Shown here: one piece after another, positions 50,660-60,482 of the stretch
How the letters are laid out: each line of letters begins with the position of its first letter
Position numbering within the stretch: position 1 is the stretch's first letter
NCBI GenBank assembly: GCA_002309715.1
Contig: DBXW01000002.1
Coordinates: 42,614 to 106,208, forward strand
Length of the DNA: 63,595 bases
Direction: 5' to 3'
From: Candidatus Avelusimicrobium cornigerorum
Lineage (GTDB): Bacteria; Elusimicrobiota; Elusimicrobia; Elusimicrobiales; Elusimicrobiaceae
Program-made: the position numbers and the translations under genes
The notes under the pieces: generated by a model
Database searches by the model: none
What the model saw: only the letters and a program-made list of their open reading frames with translations
What the model was told of the DNA's origin: nothing

Positions 50660-51254
50660 GTGCACCCTCCGCGCTATTTTTAGCGGCACGCAAAAAGTGA
50701 ACAAGCGTATCTCCGTATTTTTCCACACGGTAAATTTCTAATCCGTCGGGTACGGCAAACGCCTCGGTTTTATGGGTTTGTAAAATGATAATGCCCTTGG
50801 GCGCAAGCAACCCGGCCGCGGCTACGTTTTTTAAGGCCGGTTCCGACAACGCTAGCATTTTATTATTGATATCGCGGTAAGGCGGGCCCATAAAAATAAT
50901 ATCGTAGCCGTCGTTATCACTGTATGCAAGCAAGTAATCAAGCGGTTTTAGCACGTCGCCGCGTAACACTTTGGCACGTTCGGTGAATCCTAAATGTTCT
51001 AAATTGCGGTGTATGTTTTTAATACACGCGGGTTCCCGGTCCACCATCACGCAGCGCAGGGCTCCACGCGACAAGGCCTCTAACGACACGTTGCCCGTCC
51101 CGGCAAATAAGTCCAACATTTTAGCACCGGGCAAACGCGGGCGGATAATATCAAACACCGATTGTTTGATACGGTCCGAAATCGGTTTAACCGGCAAGTT
51201 TTTAGATACGGAAAATATCCGCCGCCCGCGGGCGGTTCCGGCGATAATTCGCAT
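50649..51254 (-). CDS. rsmD: 16S rRNA (guanine966-N2)-methyltransferase RsmD-like
   Basis: 201 residues. The family opening MRIIAGTARGRRI, RPISDRIKQSVFDII-like segment (KPISDRIKQSVFDII) and SAM motif MLDLFAGTGNVSLEALSRGA are clear. The catalytic (D/N)PP(Y/F) motif reads GPPY (DIIFMGPPYRDINNK, near residue 115): the acidic residue that contacts the target amino group is replaced by glycine. Either the enzyme has adapted or activity is lost. It is coupled to the response regulator gene upstream (9 bp) and overlaps the nuclease gene downstream. Confidence 0.9.
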   Translation of the reverse strand: MRIIAGTARGRRIFSVSKNLPVKPISDRIKQSVFDIIRPRLPGAKMLDLFAGTGNVSLEALSRGALRCVMVDREPACIKNIHRNLEHLGFTERAKVLRGDVLKPLDYLLAYSDNDGYDIIFMGPPYRDINNKMLALSEPALKNVAAAGLLAPKGIIILQTHKTEAFAVPDGLEIYRVEKYGDTLVHFLRAAKNSAEGAHAE

Positions 51255-51263
51255 AAGACCTCT

Positions 51264-51908
51264 TTATAACTGGGCGATACCTTCTTTAATAGCAAAACGC
51301 ACGAGTTCAGTTTGCTTGTGAATGCCCAATTTTTTCATAATATTGTTGCGATGCACGTGAATCGTATTTAACGATAAATTAAACGATTTGGCAATCTGCT
51401 TGCTGCTGTATCCTTCGGCAATTAACTGCAAAACTTCTTTTTCTTTGGGTGTCAGCCCGCGACGGCCTTTCTGCCGAGGCGAAGTCTTGCCCAAAAATCC
51501 CTGCACAATATACTTAGAAACTTTGTTACACAGATAAAAGCGTCCGGCACAAATTTCTTCTATGGCGTTTACAATTTCGTCTGCGGCGGAAACTTTTACA
51601 ATAAACCCTTTGGCCCCTGCTTTGAGTGATTTTTCCACGGACATCCGGTCATCATACATGCTGAGCATAACTACCTTTGCATCCGGGTTGTGTTTAACGA
51701 TTTGCTCCACTGCCTCAATCCCGTTCATAACCGGCATGGCAATATCTACTACATATATTTCATCCGGATGTTTTTTGGCATATTTTACTAAATCATTTCC
51801 GTTAGAAAACTCGGCAGAGATTTCCATATTTCTGCCAAGACGTTCTACTATCGTTCGCACTCCGGTGCGTACGATAGAGTGATCATCCGCTAATACAATT
51901 TTTATCAT
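51264..51908 (-). CDS. LuxR/NarL-type response regulator
   Basis: 214 residues from the ATG at 51908, which overlaps the kinase stop as ATGA. The receiver domain has DDH at 8-10, phospho-acceptor Asp55 (YVVDIAMPVMNG), Ser/Thr region VMLSMYD and Lys in GAKGFIVK. The C-terminal HTH (about 150-214) is LTPKEKEVLQLIAEGYSSKQIAKSFNLSLNTIHVHRNNIMKKL, a textbook LuxR/FixJ DNA-binding helix set. It acts as the transcriptional output of the adjacent histidine kinase. Target promoters are not identifiable here. Confidence 0.94.
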   Translation of the reverse strand: MIKIVLADDHSIVRTGVRTIVERLGRNMEISAEFSNGNDLVKYAKKHPDEIYVVDIAMPVMNGIEAVEQIVKHNPDAKVVMLSMYDDRMSVEKSLKAGAKGFIVKVSAADEIVNAIEEICAGRFYLCNKVSKYIVQGFLGKTSPRQKGRRGLTPKEKEVLQLIAEGYSSKQIAKSFNLSLNTIHVHRNNIMKKLGIHKQTELVRFAIKEGIAQL

Positions 51909-52999
51909 CTGTTGTTCCCCCCATAGATAAACCCTGGGCAAATTACCTCTATATGCGTACCTTTGTTTGGTGCGCTTTTAATGGCAATGTTGCCCCCTAA
52001 TAATTTAACACTGTCTTTCATGGCCAGTAAGCCCACATGCTCAATCGAGCGTTGTTTGGTTGGCCTAAAACCAACGCCGTCATCACATATCAAAAGTCGA
52101 ATTTTTGAACCGAATTTTTTTAAATACACCCACATATGTTTAGCATGAGAATGTTTAACGATATTAGTAAGTGCTTCCTGCACAATACGGTACAATAAAA
52201 TTTTTACTTTTTCGGATACGGACATGTTGGCAGGCAATTCGTCATAGTCAAAACTATATGGAATATGGCTTATAGCACTGATGTTTTCAAGTAAATCTCG
52301 TATTGCACCGCCTAATCCGCCTTTGTTTTCTAAAGATAGTGGCCGTAATGACACAATAACGTTTTTAAGTCGGTCAATGCTTCGTTTTAGTTGCTCGTCA
52401 AGTTGTGCCAAATCATGCAATGCTTGCTTCTCGTTGCCTGTCTGTAAACTAGCACGTACTAAACTCAGCAATGCTGTCAGTACTACCGCATTTGAGCCGA
52501 TTTCATCATGTAAAGCTTTGGAAATTTCTTTTTTTTGCATTTCGCGAGTATCTAATAAGATTTGAGTGAATGTGCGCGGCATAATTTTTTCGTACGCCCC
52601 ATCAATTGGCGATTGATAACGAAGTAAAGTATGGGTAACATCACGTGAAAGAGAAAGCACATTTTGAGTTTCTCCTTTTGGGTTTTGCAATGCAATGCAT
52701 GTGGTTTGGTATAAAAAATTTTCTCCAGCACGCGTTTGTGTCCATTCATAATGAAAAATTCCTTTCTTAAGAACGTGTGACAACGCTTCTCGGTGAATAG
52801 ATTCTTTTTGATAAAGTTGTTCTTTTTGATGTGTGGTACCACTAAGCTGAATGCTTTTTCCGCTGGTAGCATTTACCAAAAGAATAAAGTCATAACCGAC
52901 TAATAAGCCATGTGTCCTTTTATCCACAAAGCTTACAGAACGGCGTGTGCTAGTAGTTTTGCGAATCACTTTCTTTTTGGTTGTTGTTTTTGATGCCAT
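51905..52999 (-). CDS. Soluble sensor histidine kinase (HisKA_3, NarX/DegS type)
   Basis: 364 residues without any membrane segment, so a cytoplasmic sensor. Residues 1-20 are strongly basic and Thr-rich (MASKTTTKKKVIRKTTSTRR). Residues ~30-125 look like a PAS-type sensor domain (YDFILLVNATSGKSIQLSG ... VLSLSRDVT). The dimerisation domain carries the phospho-acceptor His164 in EISKALHDEIGSN. The HATPase part has VQEALTNIVKHSHA (N box) and ICDDGVGF, GLLAMKDSVKLLGG and NKGTHIEV. It pairs with the LuxR-type regulator downstream. The ligand or signal is unknown. Confidence 0.92.
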   Translation of the reverse strand: MASKTTTKKKVIRKTTSTRRSVSFVDKRTHGLLVGYDFILLVNATSGKSIQLSGTTHQKEQLYQKESIHREALSHVLKKGIFHYEWTQTRAGENFLYQTTCIALQNPKGETQNVLSLSRDVTHTLLRYQSPIDGAYEKIMPRTFTQILLDTREMQKKEISKALHDEIGSNAVVLTALLSLVRASLQTGNEKQALHDLAQLDEQLKRSIDRLKNVIVSLRPLSLENKGGLGGAIRDLLENISAISHIPYSFDYDELPANMSVSEKVKILLYRIVQEALTNIVKHSHAKHMWVYLKKFGSKIRLLICDDGVGFRPTKQRSIEHVGLLAMKDSVKLLGGNIAIKSAPNKGTHIEVICPGFIYGGNNR

Positions 53000-53114
53000 A
53001 TGCTAACTCTTTTTGATTAAGTGTTCACAGGGGGTCTTAGTATTGTACATAAGTTCGCGAATTTTTGCCACTGATTTTTCTGCGGCGAATCTGCGGAAGG
53101 GGGGCGAATTTTGA

Positions 53115-53126
53115 TACAATTTGTAT
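53115..53126 (+). promoter_or_regulatory. Leaderless -10 element of PBP1A
   Basis: TACAAT (53115-53120) is followed by six bases (TTGTAT) and the ATG at 53127. No Shine-Dalgarno site precedes it. The same spacing is found for dapF, ispH, pheS, M3 peptidase and dgt. Confidence 0.5.
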
Positions 53127-55256
53127 ATGTCCCGAAAAAGGTTTTTATTTTCTAAACTGTTTATCTTTGCCGCGTTAACCGGGCTGTTTGTGTTTATTAT
53201 TTTAACAGCCGTTTTTATGCGGTATGTCTTTTCGGGGATGCCGCCTGTGTATGAGATGGAAGAATATACCCCTTCTCTTACCACGAAAGTTTACGACAGA
53301 AACAATCAACTTATCCACGAGTTTTCTATTGAAAAACGTAGCATGGTGCCGTTGGAAGATATCCCGGTAGATTTGCAAAATGCCGTGGTGGCCATGGAAG
53401 ACCGTGATTTTTTTAAACACGCCGGGTTTTCTATACGCGGGATTGTGCGCGCCCTTTTGCATGATCTGCTTACCGGGCGTGCTAAACAAGGGGCCTCTAC
53501 ACTTACCCAGCAGCTCTCCCGCGGTGTGTTTTTAACGCAGGAGAAAAAACTCATCCGCAAATTGCGCGAGATTATTTTGGCAATCCAAATTGAACATCAA
53601 TTCAGTAAACGCGAAATTTTACAGTTGTACTTGAACGAAATTTATTTGGGCAGTGGCGCGTATGGAGTGAAAGCGGCTGCCAAAAAGTATTTTGATAAAG
53701 ACTTGGCCGACTTAACTACCGGCGAAGCGGCGCTTTTAGTAGGTTTAATCCCGGCTCCCGGGCGGTACAATCCGTTCGCCAATCCGGAAGTTTCTCGTCA
53801 ACGCCGCAATTTAGTGTTAGATGTGATGTACGAGCAAGATTATATTTCACGCGAGGAATTGGATAAAGCCAAAGCCGAACCGCTCCCGGATAAACCGCCG
53901 GTGGCAGACAAGAAACCCGGGCAGTATTTTATTGAGTATATCCGCCGTATTTTGGAACCCAAATATGGTATGGATGTATTGTGGAAAGCCGGTTTAAATA
54001 TTTATACGACGTTGGATATCAATGAGCAGGCTCTTGCCGAAGAAATAATGAATAAAAAACTGCAAGAGTATGACGAACAAGTGGCCAAAGGCCTTGGTAT
54101 TGAAATTGATCCTAACGACGCCGAGGCGGATGCGCCTAATCCCAACGAATCCGAAGAAAACGAAACGCCCGAAGCCAAAACGGAATATCCCCGCTTGCAA
54201 GGTGCGTTTATGGTTCGGGATGTTAAAACCGGCGCGGTACGGGTGCTAGTGGGTGGGCGCGGATTTGATGAAAGTAAATTTAACCGCGCTACACAAGCCA
54301 AACGTCAGCCTGGCTCCTCCTTTAAACCGTATGTGTGGATGGCCGCCTTGCAAAAAGGTTACACGCCCGCAACGTTGGTCAAAGATTTGCCGACGATGTT
54401 TTATTATGATGGTAAAAACTGGCGTACGTTTGATGAAAATGCCGATTTATATTCACTTGATTTGGCCAAGCAACCTTTTATTGCCAGCCGGGACTTTAAC
54501 GTATGGGTTCCGCAAAACTACGGCGGTAAAGCCGAAGGGTGGGTTACGCTGCGCAAGGGGTTGGAAAAATCTAAAAACCTGGTGGCCGTTAATTTAATTG
54601 ATGCCGTCACGCCTAAAGCCGTTATTCAGGTAGCGCGTAAGGCCGGGTTGACGGCTAAACTGCCTAATGTTCCGGCGTTGGCTTTAGGGGTAAGTGTGGT
54701 GCAAATGGATGAACATTTGGCCGCGCTCACCACGTTTGCCAACGGCGGTATTCATACTGACAACTACTATATTGAACGTGTGGAAGATGCCAACGGCCGC
54801 GTGCTGGAGCAACATGTTCCGTTAGAAGAGGCCGCTTTCTCGCCGCAACATTCGTATTTGCTTATCAACATGATGAAAGGGGTTACGCAGCGCGGCAGCG
54901 GGGCGTATGTGGCTCGTTTGGGCCGCAATATCGCCGGGAAAACCGGTACGACACAAAGCCATCGCGATATGTGGTTTGTGGGGATGTCTCCGTACACCGC
55001 GGCAGCCGCTTGGATGGGATACGACGATGATACTTCCCATGAAAACGGCGCGCGCTTTACCGGTAGCACGACCGCTCGTTGGTGGACAGAAATTATGGAA
55101 CAGATTTTAAAAGACGAACCCAATGATGACTTCGCTGTGCCGGAAGGAATTTCCTTTTCTTATATTAACCCCGTTACCGGAAAACTGGCCATGCCCACCG
55201 ACCGTAATAAATTTTTAGAGGCCTTTATTACCGGCACCGAGCCGGAAAGTTTCTAA
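53127..55256 (+). CDS. mrcA: Class A penicillin-binding protein (PBP1A type)
   Basis: 709 residues from the ATG at 53127. A single N-terminal membrane anchor (LFIFAALTGLFVFIILTAVFM) leads to the GT51 glycosyltransferase domain: MEDRDFFKHAGFS with the catalytic Glu, GASTLTQQLSRGVFL, and LNEIYLGSGAYGVKAAAKKYF. The transpeptidase has SxxK as PGSSFKPY, SxN as KSKN and KTGT in AGKTGTTQSHRD. An acidic insert (DAEADAPNPNESEENETPEA) lies between the domains near residue 335. The protein polymerises and cross-links peptidoglycan in the periplasm. No outer-membrane activator gene is nearby. Confidence 0.95.
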   Translation: MSRKRFLFSKLFIFAALTGLFVFIILTAVFMRYVFSGMPPVYEMEEYTPSLTTKVYDRNNQLIHEFSIEKRSMVPLEDIPVDLQNAVVAMEDRDFFKHAGFSIRGIVRALLHDLLTGRAKQGASTLTQQLSRGVFLTQEKKLIRKLREIILAIQIEHQFSKREILQLYLNEIYLGSGAYGVKAAAKKYFDKDLADLTTGEAALLVGLIPAPGRYNPFANPEVSRQRRNLVLDVMYEQDYISREELDKAKAEPLPDKPPVADKKPGQYFIEYIRRILEPKYGMDVLWKAGLNIYTTLDINEQALAEEIMNKKLQEYDEQVAKGLGIEIDPNDAEADAPNPNESEENETPEAKTEYPRLQGAFMVRDVKTGAVRVLVGGRGFDESKFNRATQAKRQPGSSFKPYVWMAALQKGYTPATLVKDLPTMFYYDGKNWRTFDENADLYSLDLAKQPFIASRDFNVWVPQNYGGKAEGWVTLRKGLEKSKNLVAVNLIDAVTPKAVIQVARKAGLTAKLPNVPALALGVSVVQMDEHLAALTTFANGGIHTDNYYIERVEDANGRVLEQHVPLEEAAFSPQHSYLLINMMKGVTQRGSGAYVARLGRNIAGKTGTTQSHRDMWFVGMSPYTAAAAWMGYDDDTSHENGARFTGSTTARWWTEIMEQILKDEPNDDFAVPEGISFSYINPVTGKLAMPTDRNKFLEAFITGTEPESF

Positions 55257-55283
55257 CCCGCCGCGTTGCGCCGGGGAGTTGTT

Positions 55284-58200
55284 ATGAGTAAGACACAACA
55301 GCCGTCTCTTTCTTTTATCTACGGCCTGCCCAACGGCGCCGCAAAGGCGTATTTTGTTTGCCAAAAAATCTTACCCAAAGCCCAAAATATCTTGTTTGTT
55401 ACCGGGGAAGATCCGGTAGATTTTGAAGAAGCGGCTCACGAGTTTGCCGGCCCGCAAACGCAAATTATTTCTTTCCCGGAGACGGACACCGGCCGTTTGG
55501 CAGCGTTGTATCAATTATTATGTGTAACAGATAAACCGCGGTTAGTGTGCACTCCTTACGAAAATTTATCGGCTCCCTTGCCCAAACGAGAGGAATTTCA
55601 AAAACGTATTCTTACGTTGCATCGCGGTGACACGTTACGCCGACAAGAGTTGTTGGACAAGTTGGAAGCCTGCGGTTATACGCGCGAAGAATATACCGAA
55701 GCCCCCGGGCAGTATGCCGCGCGCGGCAGCGTGGTGGATATTTTTTGCCCGCAGGAAAATTATCCGTTACGTTGTTACTTTTCCGGGAACCGGTTGGATG
55801 TCATCAACGCGTTTGATTTAGATACACAAAATACGCATCATGCGGTGGAAGAAATCGTTGTATTGCCTCTTTGTTTTGAACAAACAGACGCGGTGCTTAC
55901 CGATTACTTGCCGCAAGTTGATTTAGTGTTTGATCAACCGGAGCCCGATTTTGATTTGGCTGCTTTCTCTAATGCGTATGTTATCACTCAACTGCCGCGC
56001 GAAGGCGCAGAAAATGCCGGGCTAAAAGCCAATATCCCCTTTCAAGCCAATATGGAATTAGTGGACCGGGAAGTGGCCTCTTTGCAAACCCAAGGTTTTA
56101 CGGTACGCATAAGTTGTCTAAACCGTGGGGAAATGGACCGTTTGTCCGAATTGTTGGCGGATTATCCGCACGCTTCAAAAGCACCACTGGTTATTTCGCC
56201 GCTTACGCAAGGTTTTTATAGTCCGGCGGATAAATTGGCTTTCATTACTTCCAATGAACTTTTAAACCGCCGCTACAATGCGTCGCGTGTGTTGCGCCGT
56301 TTTGATGTGGAAGGGGCCAAACGGGTACGGTTTAAAGAATTGCAAGCGGGGGATTATGTTGTCCATCAGGAACACGGTATCGGACGTTATTTAGGCCTGG
56401 AAGTTTTGGATCCCGACGGCACCCCCACCGATTGTTTGCTGATTGAATATCGCCGGGGAAGCCGCTTATATGTGCCGATGTATGATTTCAAAAAAGTCCA
56501 AAAATATATTGGCGCGGGGGGAAAGCGGCCCACGCTTTCGGTGTTGGGTGGGATGGCGTGGAAGGAAGTAAAAAAACGAGTAAAAGAAGAAGCACAAAAA
56601 ACGGCCCGAGAAATCTTGAAATTAGAGGCCCTACGGCAAGCAACGCCCGCTCCCGATTTGCCCGGAGACACCCGGTTGGAGCAAGAATTTGCCGATTCGT
56701 TTCCGTACGTTTTAACGCCGGGCCAAGAAGAGGCTATTGCGCAAACCTTGCATGATCTGTCGTTACCTAAACCCATGGACCGCGTGCTCGTGGGAGATGT
56801 GGGGTTTGGAAAGACCGAAGTTGCTATGCGGGCGGCCTTGCGGACAGTGTTGTCCGGCAAGCAGGTAATGATGCTTGTGCCCACTACTATTTTAGCCGCA
56901 CAACATTTTAAAACATTTACAAAACGTATGGCCGGTTTTCCGGTTAATATCCGCATGTTGTGCCGTTTCCAAACGCCTAAAGAGCAGCGGGCGGTGGTGG
57001 AAGAATTAAAAAACGGAATTTGTGATATTATTATCGGCACGCACCGGTTGATGAGTAAAGACATTGTGCTTAAAAATTTAGGACTCGTGATTATAGATGA
57101 AGAACATCGTTTCGGTGTGAAACAAAAAGAAAAAATCCGTGCTAAATGTGCCGGAGTCCACTCGCTCATGCTCAGTGCCACGCCCATCCCGCGTACGCTT
57201 AACCAATCGCTTTCTTCTTTGCGCGATATTTCGCTTATTGATACGCCGCCGCGCGGACGTACTCCCATTAAAACCGTAGTTACGCCATGGAATAACGAAT
57301 TGGCGGCTTCTGCCATTTCGCAGGAACTCGCGCGCGGTGGGCAAGTGTACTACGTATATAATAGTGTGCAAAGCATGCAATCGCGACTGCTCCTTTTGCA
57401 AAAACTCGTGCCGCAAGCACGTATTTGCGTGGCGCATGGTCAAATGAACGAAAAAGAACTGGAGCAAACGTTGTGGGATTTTAATAATGGTAAATATGAC
57501 GTGCTTTTGGCTTCTACGATTATTGAGTCCGGTATTGATATTTCCAATGCCAATACGCTCATTGTGGAAAATGCGCATCACTTCGGTTTGGCGCAACTCT
57601 ATCAGTTACGCGGACGTATCGGGCGCGGCAGTACGAAAGCATATTGTTATTTATTCCACCCCGATTGGCTGTTTAAAACTACACCGCAACAGGAAGATAA
57701 TTTTGCCGATTTGGCCGCTGTACGTTGGAATCCTTCGGCTGAAAAAGACCCTACCGAAGAAGCCAAAAAGCGTTTGGCGGCGCTTATGGAATTTAGTGAG
57801 TTAGGTAGCGGTTTTCGCTTGGCTTTGCGTGATATGGAAATTCGTGGAGCGGGAGAACTTTTGGGAGTTAAACAACACGGGTATATCAGTGAGGTGGGGC
57901 TGAGTTTGTATTGCGATTTAGTGGCGGCAGAAGTAAAAAAAATGCGCGGCGAGCGCGGCGCGCCTGCGTTGCGTGCTACGGTAAGTTTGTCGTTGGCGGC
58001 CTATATCCCGCCGGACTATTTGCCCGATGACGCCGAAAGATTAAAATACTATAAAGCGCTTATGAGTGCCGATGAAAAGAAAACGCAAGAATTGTTAGCG
58101 CGTTTGGCCGATTTGTGCGGACCCGTGCCGCAAGAAGTGCTTAACTTAACCACGTTGTTTGATTTATCTAATCAGGCCAGTCGTTTATCAATGTATCATA

Positions 58201-58436
58201 TTGATTTTATAGAAGGTGAGTTGGAAATTTTGTTTACTCGTAATTTTCAAATGCCGGTTAATTTGCCGGCGGAAATTTTCAATCGTTTCGGCTCCGATAC
58301 GGTGCGGTTTACCAAATCCCGAAACGGTGATGGGTTGCGTATCCGTTGCCCACAAGACAAAACTCCGTTGGCATTTGCCCAACAGACATTAACATTCTTT
58401 CGCTCCCTTTTGCGTACAGAAAATGATATAGTATAA
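55284..58436 (+). CDS. mfd: Transcription-repair coupling factor
   Basis: 1050 residues; the ATG at 55284 has GGGAG at proper distance, so the longer reading from 55266 is dropped. UvrB-homology N-terminal part (FVTGEDPVDFEEAAHEF ... VVDIFCPQ), RNA-polymerase-interacting domain (VVHQEHGIGRYLGLEVLD ... LYVPMYDFKKVQKYIGAGG), and RecG-like helicase: GDVGFGKTEVA (Walker A), IIDEEHRFGVKQKEK, LSATPIPRTLNQSL, QLRGRIGRG (motif VI). Mfd displaces stalled RNA polymerase and recruits UvrA. It is a little shorter than E. coli Mfd (1148). It lies 27 bp behind PBP1A. Confidence 0.96.
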   Translation: MSKTQQPSLSFIYGLPNGAAKAYFVCQKILPKAQNILFVTGEDPVDFEEAAHEFAGPQTQIISFPETDTGRLAALYQLLCVTDKPRLVCTPYENLSAPLPKREEFQKRILTLHRGDTLRRQELLDKLEACGYTREEYTEAPGQYAARGSVVDIFCPQENYPLRCYFSGNRLDVINAFDLDTQNTHHAVEEIVVLPLCFEQTDAVLTDYLPQVDLVFDQPEPDFDLAAFSNAYVITQLPREGAENAGLKANIPFQANMELVDREVASLQTQGFTVRISCLNRGEMDRLSELLADYPHASKAPLVISPLTQGFYSPADKLAFITSNELLNRRYNASRVLRRFDVEGAKRVRFKELQAGDYVVHQEHGIGRYLGLEVLDPDGTPTDCLLIEYRRGSRLYVPMYDFKKVQKYIGAGGKRPTLSVLGGMAWKEVKKRVKEEAQKTAREILKLEALRQATPAPDLPGDTRLEQEFADSFPYVLTPGQEEAIAQTLHDLSLPKPMDRVLVGDVGFGKTEVAMRAALRTVLSGKQVMMLVPTTILAAQHFKTFTKRMAGFPVNIRMLCRFQTPKEQRAVVEELKNGICDIIIGTHRLMSKDIVLKNLGLVIIDEEHRFGVKQKEKIRAKCAGVHSLMLSATPIPRTLNQSLSSLRDISLIDTPPRGRTPIKTVVTPWNNELAASAISQELARGGQVYYVYNSVQSMQSRLLLLQKLVPQARICVAHGQMNEKELEQTLWDFNNGKYDVLLASTIIESGIDISNANTLIVENAHHFGLAQLYQLRGRIGRGSTKAYCYLFHPDWLFKTTPQQEDNFADLAAVRWNPSAEKDPTEEAKKRLAALMEFSELGSGFRLALRDMEIRGAGELLGVKQHGYISEVGLSLYCDLVAAEVKKMRGERGAPALRATVSLSLAAYIPPDYLPDDAERLKYYKALMSADEKKTQELLARLADLCGPVPQEVLNLTTLFDLSNQASRLSMYHIDFIEGELEILFTRNFQMPVNLPAEIFNRFGSDTVRFTKSRNGDGLRIRCPQDKTPLAFAQQTLTFFRSLLRTENDIV

Positions 58437-58439
58437 GGT

Positions 58440-59279
58440 ATGAAACGCACCCTTTTTTTATTTATCGTTATATTAGCGGTTTTGGGGGCTTGCAAGCCAA
58501 CCGAAAACACACAGGCGGCAAGAAACCGAGGCGGGGGTATGTCCTCGCAGAAACTGTCCGTTGTGACGGATGACGATATCCAAGAGAGGATGCGTTTTCT
58601 GTCCAAGCAGGATACCGATTTTGCCAAAACGCCGATTGGTAAACAAAATTTAGCGCAAATTGTGATGCGTGAAAAGTTGATTCAGGCTGATGCGCTGGCG
58701 CAAGGGTTGGATAAATCGCCCGATTACCAAAAACTTATTACCGAAAAACGGCTCCAATTGGATGAAATCTATCGGCACTACTTGCAACAAGCGTTGGAAG
58801 AATTGTGGTATGAAAAACTTCGCCAGAGCGGAGAATTGCAGGTTTCTCAAGAAGAAATAGATGCTTATTACAAAAAGTATCCGTACGAAATGACCGTACA
58901 ACAAATTATTGTAGATAATGCCGAAACGGCTGATCAAGTGCTTCGTGCTTTAAAACGTGCACCGGGGCGGTGGAAAGAATTATCAAAAAAATACAATATG
59001 GCACCACAAGCCATACGGGATGCTAAATTTACGTTTATGCCCGGAGAATTTTTACCGGATATAGAAGTAATTGCTGCCAATTCTTCCCACGGCAGTGTGC
59101 AAGGATTTATCAAAACTGCTTTTGGATTTCATATAATAATGAAGACGGGGGAAAAACGCTTGTCCAAAAAAGAGGCGGCCCCGCGTATAGAAACTGTGCT
59201 TGAAAATAAAAAGGCGGATAAAATTTTAGAGAATTTACAAAATAAATACGAGGTAATGATTTATGCAAATGAAGAATAA
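58440..59279 (+). CDS. PpiC-type peptidyl-prolyl isomerase lipoprotein
   Basis: 279 residues. A lipobox VLGAC places a lipidated Cys near residue 18. A SurA/PrsA-like N-terminal helical region (QKLSVVTDDDIQERMRFLSKQ ... ) and a parvulin domain (residues ~135-245) follow, with MTVQQIIVDNAETADQVLRALKR and TAFGFHIIMKTGEKR, typical parvulin strands. It acts as a periplasmic chaperone for outer-membrane proteins, anchored to a membrane. It overlaps the next SurA-like gene by 17 bp and follows mfd by 3 bp. Confidence 0.85.
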   Translation: MKRTLFLFIVILAVLGACKPTENTQAARNRGGGMSSQKLSVVTDDDIQERMRFLSKQDTDFAKTPIGKQNLAQIVMREKLIQADALAQGLDKSPDYQKLITEKRLQLDEIYRHYLQQALEELWYEKLRQSGELQVSQEEIDAYYKKYPYEMTVQQIIVDNAETADQVLRALKRAPGRWKELSKKYNMAPQAIRDAKFTFMPGEFLPDIEVIAANSSHGSVQGFIKTAFGFHIIMKTGEKRLSKKEAAPRIETVLENKKADKILENLQNKYEVMIYANEE

Positions 59280-60423
59280 ATGGTTAGTTGCTTTGTTGGG
59301 TATTGCTTTGGTGGGTGTCAATTTGCACGCTAAAGTAATGGAAAGTTCGGTGGCTACCGTAAACGGGAAACCTGTTTTAGCCTCCGAATATGACGCCTAT
59401 TTGGAAGGCGTGATTGAACAGTATCAGGCGGTTGCCCCGGGTGTGTTGCAACAACCCAACGCCAAGGATATGCTGGGGCGTGAAGTGTTAAAAGAACTTA
59501 TTTCCAAAGAACTTTTATATCAGGCTGCGGAAGAAGAAAAAATACAAGTAAAAGATTCCGAAGTGGACAATGGGATTAACGAAATTAAAACCCGTTTTAT
59601 TATAGATGAGAAAACCGGGAAAGAAGATCCCGCCGGAGCCGACAAGCGTTTTAATGAAGCCCTTAAAAAGCAAGGGCTTACCCTTAAACGCTATAAAGAA
59701 AAAATCAAAAAAGATGTGGCCGTTCGCAAACTCATGGAACAGCATTTGCGCGCTACTATTAAGCCGGTGGAAGAAGCCGAAGCCCGCGCTCTTTATGACA
59801 ATGTGGAAATTGTCCTTAAAAATAACACAAAGAAAATAAAAGCACTTGAAAAGAAAGATCCGGAAGCATTAAAAGAAGCCCAAGCCATTGCGGCTAAATT
59901 AAAACAACTTACGGCCGAACAAGTGCGTGTCGGTCATATCTATTTAGCCGTTACCAAAGATATGAAGCCGGAAGATATTAAAAAGAAAGAAGAATTAGCC
60001 AAACAAATCAAAAAGGAACTTGACGGTGGAATGGATTTTTCCGCGGCTGTGCAGAAATATACGGAAGATAAAGCCTCGCTTACCAGCGGGGGGGATATGA
60101 TTTTAATTAAAGGCATTGCCCCCAAAGAAATTGATGATAAGGCGTTCACGCTTTCGGTGGGCAAAATAAGCGCGCCGATTAAAACCGACGTAGGTTTTCA
60201 TATTATTAAAATCAAAGAAAAACGCGCGGAAAAAGAACTGGAATTTCAAGATATTGCCTCGGAACTCGGGCAGTATTTGGCGCAAAAACGTGTCCAAAAA
60301 TCCATGGGTGATTACTTGGAAGAATTGCGCGGTAAGGCCGATATCAAAATCACCAAAACTTTTGCGGATGAACCGGCTAACGCGCAAACACCGGCTGATG
60401 CGCCTGCCAAAGACGTCAAATAA
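59263..60423 (+). CDS. surA: SurA-like periplasmic peptidyl-prolyl isomerase
   Basis: 386 residues with a signal peptide (KNKWLVALLGIALVGVNLHA). A SurA N-terminal domain begins VATVNGKPVLASEYDAYLEG; a parvulin domain at about residues 215-325 has RVGHIYLAVTKD, GMDFSAAVQKYTEDKASLTSGGDM and SAPIKTDVGFHIIKIKEKR. The tail is Pro/Ala-rich and ends KDVK. It escorts unfolded outer-membrane proteins to the BAM complex. GAGGT lies nine bases before the ATG. A terminator follows. Only one parvulin domain is present, against two in E. coli SurA. Confidence 0.88.
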   Translation: MQMKNKWLVALLGIALVGVNLHAKVMESSVATVNGKPVLASEYDAYLEGVIEQYQAVAPGVLQQPNAKDMLGREVLKELISKELLYQAAEEEKIQVKDSEVDNGINEIKTRFIIDEKTGKEDPAGADKRFNEALKKQGLTLKRYKEKIKKDVAVRKLMEQHLRATIKPVEEAEARALYDNVEIVLKNNTKKIKALEKKDPEALKEAQAIAAKLKQLTAEQVRVGHIYLAVTKDMKPEDIKKKEELAKQIKKELDGGMDFSAAVQKYTEDKASLTSGGDMILIKGIAPKEIDDKAFTLSVGKISAPIKTDVGFHIIKIKEKRAEKELEFQDIASELGQYLAQKRVQKSMGDYLEELRGKADIKITKTFADEPANAQTPADAPAKDVK

Positions 60424-60441
60424 AATTACGGGATGATTTTT

Positions 60442-60474
60442 AAAAGGGAATTCGTATGAATTCCCTTTTTTTAA
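60442..60474 (+). terminator. Intrinsic terminator of the mfd-surA unit
   Basis: AAGGGAATTC (60444-60453) pairs with GAATTCCCTT (60458-60467) around loop GTAT, followed by TTTTT. The ATG at 60456, which could be mistaken for the pdxA start, lies in the loop of this hairpin. Confidence 0.9.
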
Positions 60475-60482
60475 TTAAAGAT

